Shown in pieces: positions 10,548 through 21,365 of a stretch of DNA of 64,000 bases; position 1 is the first letter of the stretch; every line of letters begins with the position of its first letter. The translations under genes and the position numbers were made by a program. Source of the stretch: Plotosus lineatus (lineage: Eukaryota; Chordata; Actinopteri; Siluriformes; Plotosidae); NCBI GenBank assembly GCA_024760905.1, contig CM045737.1, positions 9,729,726-9,793,725 of the forward strand, read 5' to 3'. Under the pieces are notes generated by a model. That model was not told where the DNA came from. It made no database searches and saw only the letters and a program-made list of their open reading frames with translations.

Positions 10548-10882
10548 CTAATGGGTTGTGTCAGGAAGGGCATCCAACGTAAAAACCTCTTCTTCTTCTT
10601 CTTTCGGCTGTTCTTTTCAGGGCTCGCCACAGCAAATCATCCACCTCCATCTCATCCTGTCCTCTGCATCTTTTTCTCTTACTCCAACGACCTTCATGTC
10701 TTCCTTCACCACATCCAGAAATCTCTTCTTTGGTCTTCCTCTCGGACTTCTGCCTGGTAGTTCCAACCTCAGCATCCTACTGCCAATATATATCCGACGT
10801 AAAAACCTATGCCAAATCAAATGTACGAATCAGATGATTCGCTGTGGCGGCCCCAAAAAAATTGAAAACGCCGAAAGGAAAC

Positions 10883-10885
<3 letters not shown>
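10548..10885 (+). mobile_element. SINE-G type 3 tail fragment, split by a LINE insertion
   Basis: GGGTTGTGTCAGGAAGGGCA at the left and CCAAATCAAATGTACGAATC at the right are successive parts of the type 3 tail. They are separated by the reverse RTE fragment 10589-10791. The SINE head is missing. Confidence 0.75.
10589..10791 (-). mobile_element. RTE-like LINE 3' end, reverse, with about 17 bp target duplication
   Basis: Reverse-strand reading gives SRMLRLELPGRSPRGRPKK and then the GAA-rich terminus. It is flanked by ATCCRACGTAAAAACCT at 10572-10588 and 10792-10808 (one mismatch), so this is a severely 5'-truncated insertion into the SINE tail. Confidence 0.85.

Positions 10886-10971
<86 letters not shown>
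10886..10971. repeat. (TA)n microsatellite
   Basis: About 43 TA units with one ACA interruption, at the end of the SINE tail. Confidence 0.95.
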
Positions 10972-11074
10972 GTGATAGTGAGGATTGAACAGCTGACCTT
11001 CAGACATTAACCACTACACTGCCACCACCACTGATTCATCATTATTCATTTTCTTAAGCACGTAATCCTAATTA

Positions 11075-11343
11075 TGGCCGGTGGTGTTCAAATCCCAGTT
11101 AGACCCCCACTGCGCTAAAACCCCCTTGGCAAGGTCTTAACTACAAGTGTGGCTCTGTTCACCCAGCAGTATAAATGGGTACCAGTAAAAATATACTGGG
11201 AAGGTAACCTGCCATGGTCTAGCGTCCGATCCAGGAGGAGTTGAACTCCTGGTAGCTTCACGCTACGGAAACCGGGAATAAGCCCCGGCCTGATGAGCCG
11301 CTAGGCTCGGGTGTAAAAGCCCAACAGATTTACCTTTACACAC
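11075..11343 (+). mobile_element. SINE-X with 12 bp target duplication
   Basis: Contains a B-box-like GTTCAAATCCC, then a body with GGTAACCTGCCATGG, GGAGTTGAACTCCTGG and GGCCTGATGAGCC. TAATCCTAATTA flanks it at 11063-11074 and 11344-11355. The same body recurs at 44205-44367. It is a dispersed SINE-like family distinct from SINE-G. The A-box end is absent, so this copy is 5'-truncated. Confidence 0.75.
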
Positions 11344-11398
11344 TAATCCTAATTAGGGTCACAAGGAAGCTGGCGTCCATCTTAGCCGACTTAGAGTA

Positions 11399-12570
11399 CA
11401 GTAGTCCCTTGACTATTCGTGGTTCAGTCTCTGCGAAACATACTGCTTGGTCATACTGCTTGGAAATGTTCAGTCTTTATGAAACAAGGTGGACCAGCTT
11501 CATGCTTGCGTTGCAACGCAGAGGGATCTACAGGATTGCTCCATGCTGTGTTTCGGCTCGAGTACACCCGACAAAGCAATTACACCAGCCGGCTGCACGG
11601 TCTTCAGGGAGGACCGGAGCGCAGCAGATAGCAACAAGGCTTGCTGCGGAAGAACGGCGGATTTTGTTAAATAAACTTGGTGTACTGACTGTAGATTATC
11701 TCTAAATCTTGCTATCCGCCATGGGCCTTGTTGCTATTCGCCGCACTCCGGTCCTCCCTGCAGGCCGTGTAGCTGGCTGGTGCAATGCCCTCGTCGATGT
11801 ACTCTCCTCAAGCCATGTTTCACAGAAACACAGCATGGAGCAATCTTGTAGATCCCTCTGCGTTGCAATGCGAGCATGAAGCTGATCCATCTTGTTTCAC
11901 AGAGACTGAACATTTCCAAGCAGTTTGACCGGGAGTACTAACCTTCCACTGCTAACCAAGCGCCGGAGTCGTTTTTAGCCCCTTCCCTGCCTGCCACGTC
12001 TCCCCCTGGGCTTATTGTTATCCGGAGTGCAGCTAGCATTGAGCGGCCGTAGCATGCTAGCTCAGGATAGGAGTTGAGCGTGCTCGGTTTTAAACGTCCA
12101 AAAGTACTGCGCTGTCATGGCTGTAGTAGGGTCGCACGATCATAGACGAGTATAGTGCAAAACATGAACAAACAAAACAACAAATAAAACAAATCAAAAC
12201 AAACAAAGAAACAGCATGACTCTGAGAACTCTGCGTCGTTGCCCTCAAGGGAGCGCCATCTAATATATATACACTGTATAATGTTTATATTTTATTATCA
12301 ATAAATATCACAGTAAAAATATTAATTTTTTATTAATCATGACTATATTTTACTACATTAATACTGTATTAATGAGTAAGACTGTCTATAGAATGTGTTT
12401 AAGAAGCATATTTTAGTGCATGTAATAGATACATAACATTTTACTTCCAGTTGCTCATTCGCGCATGTAAGACGATACATGGGGTTTAACTTCCGGGTAC
12501 AGAACTCGCCGATTATTTTCATTCACGGGAGGGGCCGGAACCGAATCCCGCAAATAACGAGGGCCCGCTG
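11399..12570. mobile_element. pogo/Tigger-like element with TA duplication
   Basis: The left terminus CAGTAGTCCCTTGACTATT and the inverted right terminus CAGCGGGCCCTCGTTATTT form an imperfect terminal inverted repeat. TA flanks both sides (11397-98, 12571-72). Removing the element rejoins AGAG-TA-CACCC, the normal SINE-G tail sequence, so this is a true insertion. Inside are two inverted LINE endonuclease pieces (11457-11923). No transposase is seen. Confidence 0.8.
11457..11923. repeat. inverted pair of LINE APE-endonuclease fragments (hairpin)
   Basis: The arm 11457-11640 (+) and the arm 11725-11923 (-) both encode the same stretch, MDQLHA..ATQRDLQDCSML then CF, the second continuing CETWLEEST. 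This is the conserved ETWL endonuclease block of CR1/L2-like fish LINEs. The arms are about 80 percent alike with a loop of about 85 bp. Both arms cover the same LINE region, so it is an inverted duplication, not ordinary twin priming. Confidence 0.7.
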
Positions 12571-12584
12571 TACACCCAGGCCAT

Positions 12585-12588
<4 letters not shown>

Positions 12589-12617
<29 letters not shown>

Positions 12618-12618
12618 A

Positions 12619-12662
<44 letters not shown>

Positions 12663-12699
12663 TATATATCTATATATATATATATATATATAGATATAG

Positions 12700-12782
<83 letters not shown>
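12589..12782. repeat. (TG)n and (TA)n compound microsatellite
   Basis: A TG run at 12589-12608, then TA runs with a few GATA/TACA interruptions to 12782. Confidence 0.95.
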
Positions 12783-12785
<3 letters not shown>

Positions 12786-13904
12786 TTCATCTGCATAATA
12801 TCTGTCCTATTATTTTATTTATACCTTGTCCGTCTTATGGCACACTGTGTGTGGTGGTCATAGTTTGTTCACTGTATGTGTGAGGTTACATTGCTCTCAA
12901 ACAATGCACTTCAGTTATCAAAGTGTCACATTCTCATTATCCCTGCTGTTTCATTCAGGTGTTTGGTATCTCACTGTCCCTATTTCATCACTTTGTCTAT
13001 GTCATTCCCTGTCCTTGCGGATCAGTGTCAGTTCTGTTTGCACTTCACCTTCACGTCTCTCCCCAGCTGCCCTGCCAGCACCTCACCTTACCAATGTGCT
13101 GCAGGATAACATTGCGCAAAAGAGATAGCCCTGACATACCCAAAGTAACGGACCCGTGTCAACTGTTCGAAGACTCTTTTTCTGCCTCAGGTGTCTTCAG
13201 TATCATCTGAACTTGAGTAATCCAAGGCGTTGAGCGTGGTTCTACATGCACCAGCTCAGACATCCAGGGCTGAAAGAATGAGTGTACATTAAGATTTGAC
13301 ATTGGGGTAAAAAATTACCTTTACCTACTATTATATTCTTTCACTTAAACCAGGACATGGGGTCATTCCAGCAGGGACCCTAACAAAGAGGCAGGTGGTG
13401 GATTTATTCTTACCAAAACATTATCTTGATAAAACTATATCAGTATTTGGAAGGTCGCTATGCTTTTCTGTGCACTGCGATGGTACAGAGTGCTTATTTG
13501 AGTTGTTTTGTTTGGTAATAGGAGCATTTCCTATTGACTTCCCTCATGAGAAAAATGTTTTCTCCACCAAACTTCTGCCCACTCTATGTTTTTCTTTATG
13601 ACTTCAGACTCTAAAGCTTAGAGACTGCTTTGCATCAACATTGTATGAGATCGGAGGTTATAAAAATACTGAAAACAGCAACAAACATTGAGCACCAACC
13701 ATCACACCATGGTCAAGATCACTGAGATCATATGCAAGACACTCAGTTTCTTCTAGCATGATCTTACTGTTCCAGTGTGTCCAGTACTAAAAATCGATAC
13801 AATCCATAAAAATCGATTTTTTTCCCAAGTTGAAACTGATTCATGCAGATTAGTACGTTCTTGCAGTGGTGCTGTTACAAAACGTATTCTCTTTTCACGC
13901 TTTT
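12783..13904. other. no gene seen
   Basis: Unique-looking sequence, rather pyrimidine-rich at 12920-13110. No ORF with domain signals and no repeat that I recognise. Confidence 0.5.
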
Positions 13905-15213
13905 CATTAAGTGCGGGCGGAAGCACTGGCTACTATTAGCCTAGCACCGGTTATATTTTGTAATAGTAATATTGAATAATATAGTAATAATCTTTAATAA
14001 AATCATTTTCACGGCTTTGTTAGCCATGTACTTGACAACCCGATCACTTGTTTTGATAATCTCTCAATCGGTTCACTTCCGATATCCCATGATGCACTAT
14101 GCTACCTCATTCATTGCGCACTTATGCTACCTCATGCAACAGCGCGGCATTTTTTATATCTGTGCCGCCATGTTCCTGTGCTCCCGTGTCAATTTAGATC
14201 GTAACGGGCCGTACGAACTCGAATAAAATATACTGTAGTCCAAACTGATGTGAGTCGTACCGACAAGCATGGCGCTGAAGCAAAGTAGATCTAAACAACC
14301 AACATTAAATACGTTGTGGAAGCGACTCAAGACCGATGATTCCACTGTTTCGGAAACATCCGTATCTCATGAAATAGGTAAAAAAGTTTTATGTCATGTT
14401 CGAACACGAATTATTTCTTGATTGCACTGAGCGATAATAGAGAAAACTCGCCCACAACGAAACTAGCCTAATCTTATTCGTAATGGATTCACGCCACATT
14501 ATACAGAGATGAAAATTCATGTACTTACGCTCCTAAGGCCCTACATTGAACACGAGCGTTATGGTGATCTATTTGTTAACGTAGCCCCTGTCATTCCCAT
14601 GCCTTTTTCATGGCAAAACGAAAACGGTCCTAATAGAGTACGGGGTGTCACTAGCAGCTCAGTGGGATTATTTCACATTGGTCAGGGGTTGTGTGGGGGC
14701 AAATAAGATTGTTAGACATTTCATTTCGAACAAAGAAAATCTGCATCAGTGGCAGATATTAGGGGGCCAAAGGGACCACCCCAAGAAAATATAGTAAAAT
14801 AATGAGTCCATAAATTAGGTATAGATCTATAAATATACCTGAACAATATTATTTCACTTTCCTAAATTCTATAATTTTGTGCATAAAAGTTAACCATTGA
14901 TTTTGTTATTTATTACATAAATGTTTTGTAGATATATTATAATTCTCGAATTTCTCTTTCCACATTTCACAAATGTTCTATATTAGTAAGGTAACTTAGA
15001 TTTTTCAAATAAGAAGTTTTATTTACTTTCCTTTAAGAAGTAAGTCTACTATTCTTGTAACAAATACTATTTTTTTATAATATAAACTTTAAGTTTTATT
15101 TGCTTCTAGCTTGTCTGATTTTCTCATGAATATGGACCCAGAATGCACCACAGAGCACATCAATTTTAAAACTTTTTCTGAGAGTGGCCCCCCAGAGACC
15201 CCCGTGTGGGAGG
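13905..15213 (+). repeat. left copy of a 1.2-1.3 kb inverted repeat pair (unknown element)
   Basis: Matches 21947-23112 in reverse orientation almost throughout, with scattered indels. It starts near GCGGGCGGAAGCACTGGC and ends near CCCGTGTGGGAGG. Neither terminal inverted repeats nor a target duplication could be fixed, so it may be the 5' part of a larger transposon or an inverted segmental duplication. Confidence 0.8.
14269..14377 (+). pseudogene. putative first coding exon of the inverted-repeat element
   Basis: ATG at 14269, 36 codons, then ATAG|GTAAAA, a good splice donor at 14378. The peptide starts MALKQSRSKQP and contains TLWKRLKTDD, a basic, short-motif N-terminus of a kind seen on some transposase-derived proteins. 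The paired copy (22650-22755, reverse) has the same frame with a single in-frame 3 bp length change and the same donor. No downstream exon was recognised. The function is unknown. Confidence 0.4.
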
Positions 15214-16290
15214 GGACACCCCACCCACACCCTCCCACACCCTCCTCACAGCCCTCCCACAGCCCTCTCACACCCTCCCCATGCTGGCCTCAAGCAATTT
15301 ACAGCCCCTACTTATCAATATCAACTTTGTAGAGCAGATAATGATAATAAAAGGCCATGAGATGAGAATAAAGAGAACGACAAGAATAAAAATAAACATG
15401 AGAATAAAAAGTCATAAAAATCAAGATTTAATATTTTAAGAGTTGTAATATAATGAAAACGAAGTTTTAATATTATAATATTACAGTAGTTGGCTTAAGA
15501 TTTAGTTTCTTTCTTGAGTACTTTATGAAAATTATTACTTTATTTTCTTTCATTCATTTTATAAACCGCTTCGTCCTAATTAGGGGATGGCGCCCATCTC
15601 AGGCGACTCTGGGGGAGGGCAGTTCGCCAGACCATCGCAATGCCTTTTATCATTATTACTATTACTTTTATTGTCGCTATTTACCATTTAAATCTAAACT
15701 ATCTTATGTGAGGGAAAAAAAAGCAAAATAAATACTGTAATCTGAATACTGTACTCTGTTGAGGGGACAGTAGGAGTCTCTCGTGAGCAAACTTGGTTAC
15801 AGTATTCATCACTCGTAATAATGAAAGGCCAATGAAACGTCACCATCTTCTTGCGGGGTTGAATCGCGAGGATAGCAACCTGAGTAAAGAGGGCCAATGT
15901 GACGCAATTCTCTACGTCATCATATGGCATCCCCGACAAAAATTAGCAGTCGCGGCTTAAAGCTGCCGTCATTACTCAAGGAGCTTTGAATCTCATCAGG
16001 ATCCTTCATTCTTATTTTTGACCATGAAATCAGCTCCACCACGTGGTAGAGCCTCCAAAAATTGTTCATTCATTCATTTTTCCGCTTAATCCTACGTAAT
16101 TCAATACCGAACTACACCATGAGAAGAGCACAACCTCACAAAAAACATACTTCTATAGCATGGTAATTTTAAAATTGTGTTAGATTACTTTAAAAAATAA
16201 TAGAATATGATGTATTAGATATAGATTCAGTGTATTACAATTAATTATATCTAAATAAGAACAAAAAAAACAACCATAAAGAGTCAAGAG
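15214..16290. other. no gene seen; SINE-G tail piece at 15551-15643
   Basis: 15214-15310 is rich in CACCCTCCCACA-type pyrimidine repeats. A reverse SINE-G type 1 tail fragment is at 15551-15643, and another short piece is near 16065-16105. The rest is AT-rich. Confidence 0.6.
15551..15643 (-). mobile_element. SINE-G type 1 tail fragment, reverse
   Basis: CATTCATTTTATAAACCGCT then GGATGGCGCCCATCTCAGGC: a truncated copy of the L2-like tail. Confidence 0.7.
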
Positions 16291-16625
16291 TTTTACAGAG
16301 CGCAAGGCATCACGGGAAGGAACATTTATTTCCGGGTTTCAGCAGGCAGTGCCAATGACCTTCAGACGTGTTTCTTCCACGTCATTGGGCAGTGCTCTGT
16401 GTAGTTTTCGGTTGGGGGAGGTTTTTAAACAGCGGGTTTAAATTACAGTGAACCGTTAAACGGCCCTTCCCCCAGTCAAAGCGGTGTTTATTCACTGAAG
16501 TCCGTGTCCGTTCCGTTAAAGGGTGGGCGTGTCTGAAGGCAGGCTCGCACAGCTTTCAAATTATGGCGCGCGCGCCACAATATTTCCGGATGAGGACTCA
16601 GAGAAACACTGACGTCAGAATTTTA
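16291..16625. promoter_or_regulatory. CpG-rich promoter-like patch with a perfect CRE
   Basis: In an AT-rich setting this stretch has many CpGs, the palindrome GGCGCGCGCGCC (16565-16576), an Ets-like TTTCCGGA (16583-16590) and the full CRE TGACGTCA (16610-16617). No exon was recognised on either side. It could be a promoter, or part of an older repeat. Confidence 0.35.
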
Positions 16626-17057
16626 CAAACGTATTCCAGTTCATAATAAAATCTTCTTGTTATAAAGTCTTTATTTTATCCAACAGGCTTCTATTATAAT
16701 ATCACTGAAATATAGGGACATGTAAAATATTCTATGTGAAAACAGAAACATTTAATAAGAGAATAATATCTGGGTCACATTACTGAAACTGGCCCATTAG
16801 TAACTAGATTAAGATTAGAGTGTGTTCATAATATATCATATTTATAATTTATATTACATATACTGAACTAGTATTTATTTATTATTTTACTCAGTGTATG
16901 TGAAATGCTAGTCGATATACTAGGTGATGTTCATTCATCATATGATGTTCATTCAAACAGGTTTGGTGGCTCTTTATTTACGATCAATTATAAGATATAC
17001 TGTATGCTTTTTTTTCCCACAGACTGCAATACAGTACTTCTAAAAATCATAGACTCA
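16626..17057. other. no gene seen
   Basis: AT-rich, no repeat that I recognise. Confidence 0.5.
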
Positions 17058-17983
17058 TTCATTCAATTTCTTGCACACCTTAACCCTGATTCAGGTCACA
17101 GGGAGGCTGGTGCCCATTTCAGCTGACTCTGTGCAAGGTCAGATTACACCCTGGACAATTCACCAGCCATTGATGGGCAGAAGCTAGCATCTACTATTGA
17201 TGAAAGTCAGCAATGGTTCTTTTACAGGAGCCTCTCACCACAGACAGTGAGACACATGGCCGCCGGCCTTTGATAACTTGAGTTAGCTGCACTATGGGAG
17301 ACAGCTGTGACATCCAACTGTCAGTGGTTGGATAAAGAAGGTGGAGGATTTTAAGTACTTTGGCTCAACAGTCCAGAGCAGTGGAGAGTGTGGAAAAGAG
17401 GTGAAGAAGCGTGTGCAGGCAGGTTGGAATGGATGGAGAAAAGTGTCCGGTGTGATGTGTGATAGGAGGGTATCTCAAGGATGAAAGGAAAAGTGGACAA
17501 GACGGTGTTGTGGCAAGCGATGTTGTATGGTTTAGAAACAGTGGCGCCGAAGAAAAGACAGGAGGCAGAGCTGGAGGTAGCAGAGATGAAATTGTTGAGG
17601 TTCTCTTTGGGGGTAACGAGGATGGATAAGATCAGGAATGAGCACATCATAGCACATGTTGGAGGTTTTGGAGACAAAGTCAGAGAAGCGAGATTGAGAT
17701 GGTTTGGACATGTACAGAGGAGGGATAGTGAGTATATTGGTAGTAGGATGCTGAGGTTGGAACTACCAGGCAAAAGGCCTAGAGGAAGACCGAAGAAAAG
17801 ATTTATGGATGTGGTGAAGGAGGACATGGTAATTGGTGTAAGAATAGAAGATGCAGAGGATGGGGTGAGATGGAGGCAGATGATTCACTGTGGTGACCCC
17901 GAAGGGAACAGCCGAAAGGAGAAGAAGAAGAAGAAGAAGAAGAATCTAGCACCTTACTACCAGGCCACCCCTGCCCCTTAATA
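17058..17983 (-). mobile_element. SINE-G type 1, reverse, split by a LINE
   Basis: Tail and body at 17058-17326, head remnant at 17944-17983 (CTACCAGGCCACCCCTGCCC). The gap between is the RTE fragment 17327-17943, which entered the SINE head region. Confidence 0.65.
17327..17943 (+). mobile_element. RTE-like LINE 3' end (C-terminal block and tail)
   Basis: The reading LRWFGHVQRRDSEYIGSRML with GRPKKRFMDVVKED, then GGAACAGCCGAAAGGAGAAG and seven AAG units (to 17943). It is about 85-90 percent like the 9000-9512 part of the main copy. It is 5'-truncated in the region of the RT C-terminus. Confidence 0.85.
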
Positions 17984-18204
17984 ATTGATGTGATTGATAG
18001 ATATGAAATTAAATAAAAATTGCATTTTGCTCAGTCAGACCAGCCCATTGATTTGTTGTGATCATGAATAAAGTATCAGGCACAATTTTGCCCGGCATTA
18101 CTTTGATCATGTAGCAAACATAAATTGATCTTTATGATTTCTAAGCTCCTTATTCTGCAAAAACAGTATCGTGCTCTTAATTTATCTATTACAGTCTGTA
18201 ATTA

Positions 18205-18525
18205 TCCTCGTGGTTAGCAGAAGGACCCTTACGGTAGTTAGCACATCCGTCTCACAGCAAGAAGGTCCTGGGATCGAGTCTCAGCTTGGGCGTTTCTGTG
18301 TGGAGCTTGCGTGTTCTCCCCGTACTTGCATGGGTTTCCTCTGGGTACTCCGGTTTCCTCATGCTGTCCAAAAACATGCACAGTAGATTAACTGGCTGTT
18401 GCAAATTGTCCATAGATGTGAGTGAGTATAAATGGTTGTGTGAGTATTGGCCCTGTGATGGCCTGGAGAGGTGCCCAGGGTGTACTCTTCTCCCACCTAG
18501 AGTCAGTTGAGATGGGCACCTTCTT
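18205..18525 (+). mobile_element. SINE-H (tRNA head with L2-like tail)
   Basis: Head GGTAGTTAGCACATCCGTCT with B-box GGATCGAGTC, then TTTCTGTGTGGAGCTTGCG, GGTTTCCTCTGGGTACTCC and an L2-like tail (CCCTGTGATGGCCTGG). This family is widespread in fish. Its tail is related to tail type 1 of SINE-G. Confidence 0.75.
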
Positions 18526-19139
18526 AAGTGGCCCAATCATCAGGATCTCCTCTCTGCGTAACATTTGGCGTTAGTTTGGCTGCAGGAGATGTCTTAACGA
18601 TGTTACTTGTAGCACTGAACCGTCTGCGGGGCCCCACTCCAGATTTGAAGGTTTGCCGGTACTCCTTTTCCTTCACATGGATTGGCTGAGACGGTTTTCC
18701 AGGGTGTGGTGCATGGAGCCAGCACATGAGAGCTCTGGAAGATGGATTAGAACTGATTCTCCGTCCACCCTATGAGAGAGGGTGCAGCTACGGGCAGACA
18801 AGGGTACTACGTACTGTATCTCTATCCAGAGCCCCAAGACCCCAGATGAAAAAATATATGTAATCTATTTTTATTTTATTTTTCTTTGCAGTTTTCATGT
18901 ACATGTACCTGATTTGTAGATGTTCTTTACAAACACTATCCTGATCTAATTCAACTGTAATTATCTAAAGGTTGTAGTTTCTCATTAGTCTCACAGTAAA
19001 AAAAAAAAGTTATTCAAATAGTATCCAGAAAAAAATAGTAAAGATTACAAAGAGAAACAGGAGTAAATAAATAATTAATTCACTAATCTATTAACTTTTG
19101 CTTTTATTCTCTATTTGATGTCTGATTGGGGAGGAAACA
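18526..19139. other. no gene seen
   Basis: Moderately GC-rich to 18840, then AT-rich. No ORF or repeat that I recognise. Confidence 0.45.
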
Positions 19140-19265
19140 GGTCTGAGAGGGAAGTCCAGGCATCTCTCTCTCCAGCAACACCCTTCTAGCACCTTCTGGA
19201 GGATACTGAGGAGTTCCCAGACCTGACAGGTATTTAATCTCTCCAGGAGATTCTGCGTCTATCCT
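19140..19265 (-). mobile_element. Rex3 C-terminal fragment, reverse, degenerate
   Basis: Matches the 3' coding part of the Rex3 copy at 43120-43250 (TCCAGGCATCTCTCTCTCCA, GAGGAGTTCCCAGACC). Short and diverged. Confidence 0.5.
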
Positions 19266-19426
19266 ATGTCTCCTTACAGTGTAACATGTTGGAAACTATT
19301 CTTTTCTTTATTCATTATCTGTACCACATATCCTGTTTACGGTCTCAGGAAAACAGGAGCCAATCCCAGGCAACAGGGTGGACACATAGACACACCCTTT
19401 GTGCAAAATCACTATATAGTACAGTA

Positions 19427-19770
19427 CAGTCAGCCCTCTACTTACGAAAACCTCTGAATACGAAAAATCCAGGTTACGAAAAACATTTTCCTAAATTTTC
19501 ACCCTCTGTATACGAAACAAGCTCTTCTTACAAAAAGTGCCAAACACGCCATTCAAAAATTCAAACATTGCACGAGTTGCTCTCTCATTGGCTGTCTCCC
19601 AACATCCCGCCCCACTGGCCTCAAATTGGCCTCCCATTGGCCAGGAGGGAGCTGAATCTCCATAGTACTGTACCCATAAGCTTGTTTGTCACATGCGTAA
19701 ACTAGAGATGTACTGTTGGTTCGTGAGTTTCGTGAGTTTTGAGAGTTTTGACAGTACTGTACTCAATGCA
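19427..19770 (+). mobile_element. Tigger-like element (TIR CAGTCAGCCCTCTACTTACG), one end
   Basis: Starts after TA with CAGTCAGCCCTCTACTTACG and continues with GTTGCTCTCTCATTGGCTGT. The same body is found reversed at 57900-58127 and 61225-61548. The other terminus is not found here. Confidence 0.65.
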
Positions 19771-20011
19771 GCTTATTTGAGGAGGTATATACTGTAACAG
19801 GTTCTCATCAAGAAATGATAAAACATCCAATCACGGTCTGATAATCCTTTCCAGACTGAGTTTGTCTTTAAGAAATGGACATGCCATGTCTGCCGCAGCC
19901 TTCAGTATGTAGGTTTCAACTTAAAGCAGTGCTTCTCAATTATTTTCTGTGGCGCCCCTTCTAGGAAGAAAAAAAATACCCCCCCCCCCCAAGCGACTAT
20001 AAATAGTATTA

Positions 20012-20841
20012 CCGTAACCGATGTGATAAGGCCCAGGGCGCTGGAAAAAATTGGAGTGGGTGGGCACTTATTAAAATTATTGCCAGCGGCGTGGAATGGT
20101 AAGTGCTTATTACCATCGAGGTGGAAAACATGAATAATAACAGAACAATAAAAGAGTTTTACTGGTATTTGTATTATTCACTTTGTGGTATCAACCAAAT
20201 TACTTACATGAAAGCTGAAAATAAACAGAAAACCGCATAATTTAAAAAAAGACTGTTTAATTTTCTCTCCCAACATGAATGTCAACTTTAGCACATGTTG
20301 AACCAATCAATACAAAGGTCAACTTTAGCACATGGCACAGAGGACATGGCCAGGAACATCTTTAAATGTATGAAGTTAGTGAGCAGGAGAATCTGGTGAA
20401 AAATACTCGTTATCACTTTCTGATCGATCCATATCTGGCTCATCGCTCCATTCATTCAGAGCATCCCAGAGTTTCGCTGTAGCAGTTTCTAATGCTTCAT
20501 CTTGTTGGACTGGCAAATTATTTTTCTGTTTTTTTTAAAGCATGGCAGAACAATCAAATGTGTTGTTACTGATGAACATTATAGACATTCCCCAGTGGCA
20601 GGAGCTCTTGAAATACAATGTAAACTCACTTTTACAGGCAGTGAACGCCTCATTACAGAAACCGATCGAATAAAATTAACTTGATGTACCATTTTGCTCC
20701 GAGTACACATGGGCGGTTATTAGAAGATAAAAAAACCCGGGGCTTAATTGCAGCAGTTCCCAGTACACATGGGCGGTTATTAGACTTAAGTTAAAAAAAA
20801 CGCTCGGCTTTTGGAGCAGTCGCTTATTACGTTGATTATGG
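20012..20841. mobile_element. DNA transposon, TA duplication, CCRTAAYCRAYGTRATAAG ends
   Basis: The left end CCGTAACCGATGTGATAAGG and the inverted right end CCATAATCAACGTAATAAGC are a terminal inverted repeat, flanked by TA. The paralogous copy at 29930 gives the empty site: AGTATTA-GTTGTG there against AGTATTA|…|TTTGTC here. Inside, AGTACACATGGGCGGTTATT occurs twice (near 20703 and 20762). The superfamily is uncertain. Confidence 0.75.
20376..20540 (-). pseudogene. acidic C-terminal ORF inside the 830 bp element
   Basis: The reverse frame runs QKNNLPVQQDEALETATAKL, then WDALNEWSDEPDMDRS and an acidic Ser/Asp-rich end stopping at 20376. Acidic C-terminal tails are common on pogo-type transposases, and a TA target fits that. 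No DDE residues are present, so this is only the end of a possible transposase. Confidence 0.35.
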
Positions 20842-21365
20842 TATTTGTCTATAAAATTGTTATTAGTACACCTCTGCATAACATTGTATCTTTATTAACA
20901 TTAAAAACAAAAAAAAAGAAAAATATATAGTTCAACTTACATTAAAGAAAAACTTAATGAACATTGTTTTTAATCTGTAATAGAAAAGATTTAAAGTGCA
21001 CCTGAAATAATAACAAATACATTCTTATTTAAACTCATTCTACTTATTTATGTCTTTATATCTCCGTCTCTCTCCACCATTCTCTTCGTATCCTGTTGGA
21101 AATTTTTCCGTGTTGTTTCTTGAGGGGTTCTTTACTGCAACTTCATAAGGTTTGCTCGTGCGAAAACCATAACGCGACAATGAGGGCGCCACTGCCAACT
21201 AGTGGAGTGGAGATGCAATTACACTTAATTCCGTAGACTATTCCAGAAAAACATGTTCCTCAGGGTCGTAGGCGACTCCCGTGGCATCCCATACTGGCGC
21301 GCCCCTGATTGTCAGTTTGTTTGTGTACAAAATTCTAACCGTGCCCTTGGCTTGCATAGATTTTG

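Larger units (their letters stand above)
11042..12587 (-). mobile_element. SINE-G type 1 tail, interrupted by SINE-X and a pogo-like element
   Basis: Three separated pieces, 11042-11074, 11344-11398 and 12571-12587, together read as the reverse type 1 tail (…TAATCCTAATTA, GGCGTCCATCTTAGCC, AGAGTA|CACCC). They are the host DNA for the insertions at 11075-11343 and 11399-12570. Confidence 0.7.
19927..21365 (+). mobile_element. hAT-like repeat (CAGTGCTTCTCAATTATTTT), split by an 830 bp insertion
   Basis: Begins CAGTGCTTCTCAATTATTTT and matches the reverse copy at 29600-30027 on both sides of the inserted element 20012-20841. The right edge is uncertain. The short CAGTG start suggests hAT, but no 8 bp duplication was found. 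Confidence 0.5.

Noticed and set aside
11457..11923. Twin-priming product of a LINE
   Set aside because: Twin priming gives two different LINE segments in inverted order. Here both arms contain the same segment.
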